Assembly (NCBI RefSeq): GCF_910592395.1
Contig: NC_088312.1
Span: 7,876,001 to 7,940,000 of the forward strand
DNA from: Lineus longissimus
Taxonomy: Eukaryota; Nemertea; Pilidiophora; Heteronemertea; Lineidae
DNA length: 64,000 nucleotides
Direction: 5' to 3'
This document shows positions 52,101-58,100 of the stretch, one piece after another. A program made the translations under genes and the position numbers. The notes beneath the pieces are model-generated. The model saw only the letters and a list, made by a program, of their open reading frames with translations. It searched no databases and was not told where the DNA came from. Each line of letters starts with the position of its first letter. Position 1 is the first letter of the stretch.

Positions 52101-55100
52101 TGGTCTCCAAAACCTAACCGACGTCTCAGTTCATTCACTGACCGAATATTTTCTTATTTATTGCTCAGTTCTTCATCAACCTGTTCCCTAAACCTAAACT
52201 GACATCTCAGTCCTTTCTTGGACCCAATCTTTTCTAATTTAATGCACAATCCTTCAGCAGCCTGTTCTACCCAAACCTAACTGACGTCTCAGTTCATTCA
52301 CTGACCCGGTCTTTTCTAAACGGCCAGGGCACTCCTGGCTTTACACTTCTGCACCAATATCAAGACCTCTCTCCATCCACTGACAAGATAAAACCATCTC
52401 TTATTTTTAAACATTAATGTTTACAATCTCTTACAAGTTTTGAGTGCTGTACTATCAAAATTCCTTTGAAGTTTCAACCAACAGCTCATCCTTTATATCA
52501 CTTCTTTACCTACTTTTCAAATCAACCCTTTCCAAGCTTCAATCCCATCCTCTATTTGAGATATTGTCTGTGTTCCTATGATGATACCAAAATCATGCGA
52601 CTCTTTTACTTAAACTTTCTAAAAATGTCCAACAGAACAATCATTCTCATTATCCTGATAATATACTCAGTACATGTTTGCTTAGAATATGGACCTGCTA
52701 TGATCTGTTCAAGTGTTTCTAATTTCAACATCTTTCAGCCTCCCATGTTGTCTGGTGTTCCCAATCCTTTCGCCCGCTGACCCCCTGTCTTTCTCTCCCC
52801 TAGATGCGGTCAGAAAGCGTCGAAAGCCAGGGCTCCAAAGGATACGGGTCAGAATCTTCGCTCAAACGCTTCGTCATCGGCGCAGAGGCTTCATCAGAAT
52901 CCGAGCGTTCTGGAACCGGACTTGGACGTATTCACTTCACCATCGCATATGATTTCCCAGCCACTACACTCGTACTTAAGATACACTCAGCCACTGGATT
53001 GCCTGCCAAAGACATTTCGGGGACGAGCGACCCCTATGTCAAGGTCATGCTCCTGCCCGACAAGAAGCATAAAATGCAAACGAAAATGAAGCGCAAGACG
53101 CTCAACCCGAGATGGAATGAGATATTTCTCTTTGAAGGTGAGTCATTAGCTTTAGGTGAAACAATGAACTAGTCTAGTGTTCAGTGGCGGACCCCATTTT
53201 GTGTCTTCTCCTTAACATCTCCAGAAGAGTTCGCCTGAGTAGCTAGAGCACTATATGTAAGAACTGTTCACTGTAAAATCTTCACTTTAATTTCATTTGT
53301 AACTCTGACAGATATCATCAAATTAAAAACTCATGAGGTTATGTTGAACTCTCTCATCGCCTTATTACTCTGAATTCCTTGAAAATCCCAAGACAGCATA
53401 CAGGAGTCATTGACAGTGACATCAACCAAGCAAAACCCAAAGGAAAACGATTGAAAATTGAGTTTGAAATTGGACTTGGTCCCAGAACGTTGTCGAAATG
53501 ACTAGACTAGGGGTGTTCATGTAAGTGTCAGTATGGGTTCTGCTGAAATTGACAAGTTGAGGAATGGAAGGGATACAAATGGGCAAGACAGGAGCCTTGA
53601 AGTCTCCGATAGGTATTGGCTATCTCGATTCTACAAGAAGTATATTTGATCACTAATTCAAGCCCACACTTAGCTAAGACACTTTGAGGCCACCAATTGG
53701 AGTCCATTGCTCATTACTATAGTCTCAATATCTTTTAATTATAACATCTTGTGCCATTTTGGAAATACTTGATACAGCATTGTATTGGCAAATGAAAAAA
53801 AAAATGAAATGATTCACTTTTCGTTTATCTATCATAATCAATTCATTTGGTACTTCATGTAAAGTATTTTCAACTTAAATGCCGTATAGATGTATCAGTA
53901 TTTTATAAAATAATCTGCCTACTCGGTATTGTCAGTTTTTCAATGACATATCGATTTCATGATGAACTGAGCTAGGGTGTCTTTTAAAAGGTTAAACTAC
54001 CTACGATATATCCGTTATCAATATATCAGTTGTCCATCATCACATTTAGTGCTTTTGCTCTAGTCTCTTTTGACATGAAGTGTCTTTAGAAACATTCTGA
54101 TCACTTAACAGAAGTCTCTTTTCCACGCTGTAGACTTTTCAGCAAATTCAAACTCATTGAGCCACTCTGTATCTCTCAAACTCAAGTTGAGTTTAGCCAC
54201 TCTGCAGAAATGAGCAGAATTCTCATGGATCAGAAAACTAATCACTACCACAGAAAAATCACCTTGATAAAAGTGCAACATTTTGGATTGCAAATACCCC
54301 CAGTCTTCGTCACCTATTGAAGGGTTTACCTCCCCTCATTGCCATGTGAGGGGTTAACTGTATCCATGCATCCGGAAGCTCTGTGATCAATACCTCAGAA
54401 TGATTTCGCCTTCTCAACATCCAGTCTGGCAGGGAATATCGCCAGTCCCTGCCACCTGCTGAAGGGACCCCACCCCTGGGGACATGTGCCGCTATTTACC
54501 GACTCATTTATCTGTTCGTCAGATCCATAGGGGCTACTGCTATCATACTTCCTGATACACTATCAGATATATATTGCCAATTTTCCAACTGATTACCTTT
54601 GTTACCTCTGTAGTAAGACGATGTCATAAAAGAACCTTAAACCTGCCATGACATGGTCAAATTGGTACCTTTATATCCATACCTTTATATGTATTATCAT
54701 GTTGTACAGGGGTTCCCTTAAATTTGTGACTTAGCTCAATAGCGAGGTTGGCCTTGTTGCCAAAGTTTTTGAAATTGGTGACCTTTTTATGGTAGTATGT
54801 AAGAATTAAGTTGATATGCTAGTTCAATGGTTTCCGAAGTAACAGGCTATTGTGAAGTTGTTAAACAGGTTTTTCAACAGAGAAGATTATATGAATCTAC
54901 TTCGCCGACTCCTACTAACCTTTGAGGCAGAATCACAATCATCTGATGGCATCTTCGGTTGAAATAAATACAGGAATGCTTTAACAAATTCTTTAAAATA
55001 TCACTTAAAGAAAAGTTGACATAACTCAAAGACACTAGTTTTGCAGCTGCGCATGTTATGATGAAAAGAAACAGTATAAAAGGATAAGCCAAATGTTCGG

Positions 55101-58100
55101 AGCCGAGAAAAGATGCTACTTGTGTGTTATTTTCCAATATTTCTGACGGTTTGACATTCAGGAGATTTCAAAGGTGTTTTCAGTTACCGGGAGGTTTAGG
55201 CATGATCTGAAGGAGGTGTGTGCCATGTAAAGAATGACTTAAAGGCTTGGTTTGTTCATTTGAAATTTGATATTTGACATTTTTACCTTAAGATTTTCCA
55301 ACCTAATGAATATGCATTGGATATAAATTGCAGCGATTCTGTTGTGTATACCATTCCCCTCTCTCACATTGCCTGTCATGATGGTTGATTTGATAAGGCA
55401 AATGACATGTTCTATCTCAAAATGGTCCATACATGTCTCTATATGAACTTCAAACTTCATACTCCCATTAACAGTCAATTTTCTTTTCTTTTGAAGGATT
55501 CCCTTATGAAAAACTGAAGGTGCGAGTCCTATACCTGGAAGTGTTGGATTTCGATCGCTTCAGTCGTGATGACCCCATAGGAGAGATTGCCCTACCGTTG
55601 GCTGATGTTGACCTCACAGAAGAACAGGGTTTTTGGCGAGATCTTCAGCCATGCGCTTTAGCTAGGGTAGGTAATGGTACTTTTTGTCCATGTGTTGGTG
55701 TTCTTGAAAAGGAAATAGGCCTACCTGGTAACAGATCACCTTGGCAACTTCAATTCCTCTTCATCTATCGGCAGTTGCTCTTTGTTGATCTAGTTGATCT
55801 TTTTGATATTATTGAATTGGGCATTACACCAGAGAGAGCGTAATCCAAGTTCAGTTGTCGTGGGGTGGCATTAAGGATAATTACCAGGCTTTGCTTGTTA
55901 AACTGCATTTCATGTTAAAATCATGACTGCTTTTCATTTTCCAAGGACTCTAAAAATCTCAGTACTATTGATTTCAAAGTTCCTGTGGATGTTTCAGTTA
56001 GCAGCATTCCTAACAATTTTCACATTGAATCAAATGCTACTCAACATCCAAGCAGTAGAAGAAACTTTTGAAATTGAATTCAAACACTTTTTATGTCAGT
56101 TTTTGCAAAGTCGATATCGCATATCATAGCTGAGCTTATCTAGGCCTCTCTTACTGGCTTGAATGAATCATGGATTGCAGATAATGAATTCAAAGTTGAT
56201 TTTGCTGAATTTTAGCTGAATGAAAAGTCATCAATTTGCTTTACAATATAGCTTGGCTTTTCCTGTTGTGGATGTCGATGGGCAAAGCCTGTGCCACAAC
56301 ACCTATCAGGTCTTGTAGTGGTGGTACGGTAACCCCGAAAGCGTTTACAGGCATTTTGAAGTTTGCTGCCTTTGCAATTCAATCTGATCTGCTTTGTACA
56401 CATCCCGTGGCCGACAACTGTTGTGGAGATATTAATTAGTGAGAAATTTCCATTCTCCTAATAGAAAATTATACAGGAATCTCTTCCATCTAAAAATCAA
56501 TAAGATGCATGCTGTTCATGCCCGAAATCAATAATGGTTAAATTTATTTCATATCCAGGATATTATCCGCGACACTGTCGTCAACCAGAAGATTCATGTG
56601 ATTTTATGCTGCATGACATTCTCAATCATGTTGCATCGTTCATGCGTATTATAAACCTAACCCTTTCAGTATGGTTGAAGGAGTCAAGGAGAAGTCTAAC
56701 TGCCCGCTTTACATGGAAATGCTCCTGTCAGCCTAAGCCATCACTTGGAATTCCATATGAAAAACAAGTTGATATTGCACTAGGATCAAAAATAAATGTT
56801 TATGCCATGAAATCAACTGACCATATAAAAGTGGATATAGAGTACATTTTAGGGTACATTGTGTAAAGCCGCATGCACTACTTAGGGAAAACGCCTTCAA
56901 AACAGTCAGGCACTGGAAGCAATGCGACATCTGACATTCTCAAATACCAGCTCATATACTTTCCAGCATGATAGACACACACAGGCTTTGTTACTTAGTT
57001 TCTTAGGCAGTAGTTCAAAGGGCTCTGGTGGGCTGGAACCCGCTATCTTGACAACCAAGCAACTTCTGTACTTTAAAATCTTCCTTTGAATCTTTGTTAG
57101 TTGAATTTTTCTACAGCCTTCTTCAATGTGATGTAAACAAAACGCTGTGTGTTGATATATTAATAATGCTAATATCATGACTAATGCGGATAACTTTGTA
57201 TGTAATTCTTTTGACCTTAATAGAAGACCAGAACCAGGAGCAGCATTTTGATCCTTTCCACCAAAAAGAAAGTGCCTTGTAGCATAAAGTACATATTTTT
57301 GCAAAATAAAGTTGGATATCATTGTCACGTCGACAAAATGTTGATGATATAAAAGTTTTGATCCTAAAATCCCTTCCATGATAAAGCAAGTTACAGCCAT
57401 GTTGTCTCTTGTCGTTTGACATTTGGACACCATCCTATCTAAGCGAAAAAAAGGTGTGGTCAGACATCTTCTTGTGTCCCACTGAGCTTCTATTTATTGC
57501 AGGTCAGGTGCTATAGGCGTTGGATTATTCTATGTCTGCATCGTTTTGGACTCCGAATTTAATCGCACAAATATCATATTTGCTCAAACATTGATTTGAT
57601 AGGCAATATTCTGTATCTATCCAGTTTTTATCCTCCTATTTCCTCAGGCTGGGGGCCAAAAGAAAACTACCTTTTTGAAAAGGCCCAGTGAATGGTGGAG
57701 CTGTTTTGGATTGCTTGAGTGGGAGTGTTTTTTCCTTTGATCCTTTGATATTCTCCAAATGTTTCTGTTTGCATTTCTGTTTATAAATAGCCTTGAACAA
57801 CGTTTCACCAAAGAGACAGTGGAATAAAGTCTTTTTTCTTTCTTGATAAGGAATGTAGCTTAAAAGCTGCCAAATTTTTGCAGGCGTTTTACTATTTTTC
57901 GTGAATACTTGAGTTTCACGCAAATAAATATCTCGAAATTTATTTTTCTTTCCGAAAACCAAAATATATTTCATAAGCCACCAAATCAAATAATATCATG
58001 GAAAGGGGTAATTTTTTATTCATAACTGTACCAGTACAGGCTCTGGTTTGTATCACTTAACACACTGTAATATAAACAGAACTTTGTGTGATGTCGATGA

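Larger units (their letters stand above)
44254..52803 (+). other. Intron 3 (about 8.5 kb, or split by linker cassettes)
   Basis: It runs from GTAAGT to TTCTCTCCCCTAG. It holds two 5S-like SINE units, the two related linker cassettes and a minisatellite. In 45391-49058 there are several unrecognised ORFs, the largest at 47706-48143 (145 codons), with no domain and no splice logic. Nothing else is supported. Confidence 0.6.

Noticed and set aside
52804-52806. ATG at the first base of exon 4 as the protein start
   Set aside because: It directly follows a strong acceptor (CCCCTAG) and is in frame with exon 3; a start there would omit the membrane anchor. It is treated as an internal Met.
56906-57433. 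175-codon minus-strand ORF inside intron 5
   Set aside because: No recognisable domain, overlapped by other ORFs in different frames and by a possible SINE fragment; composition looks random.
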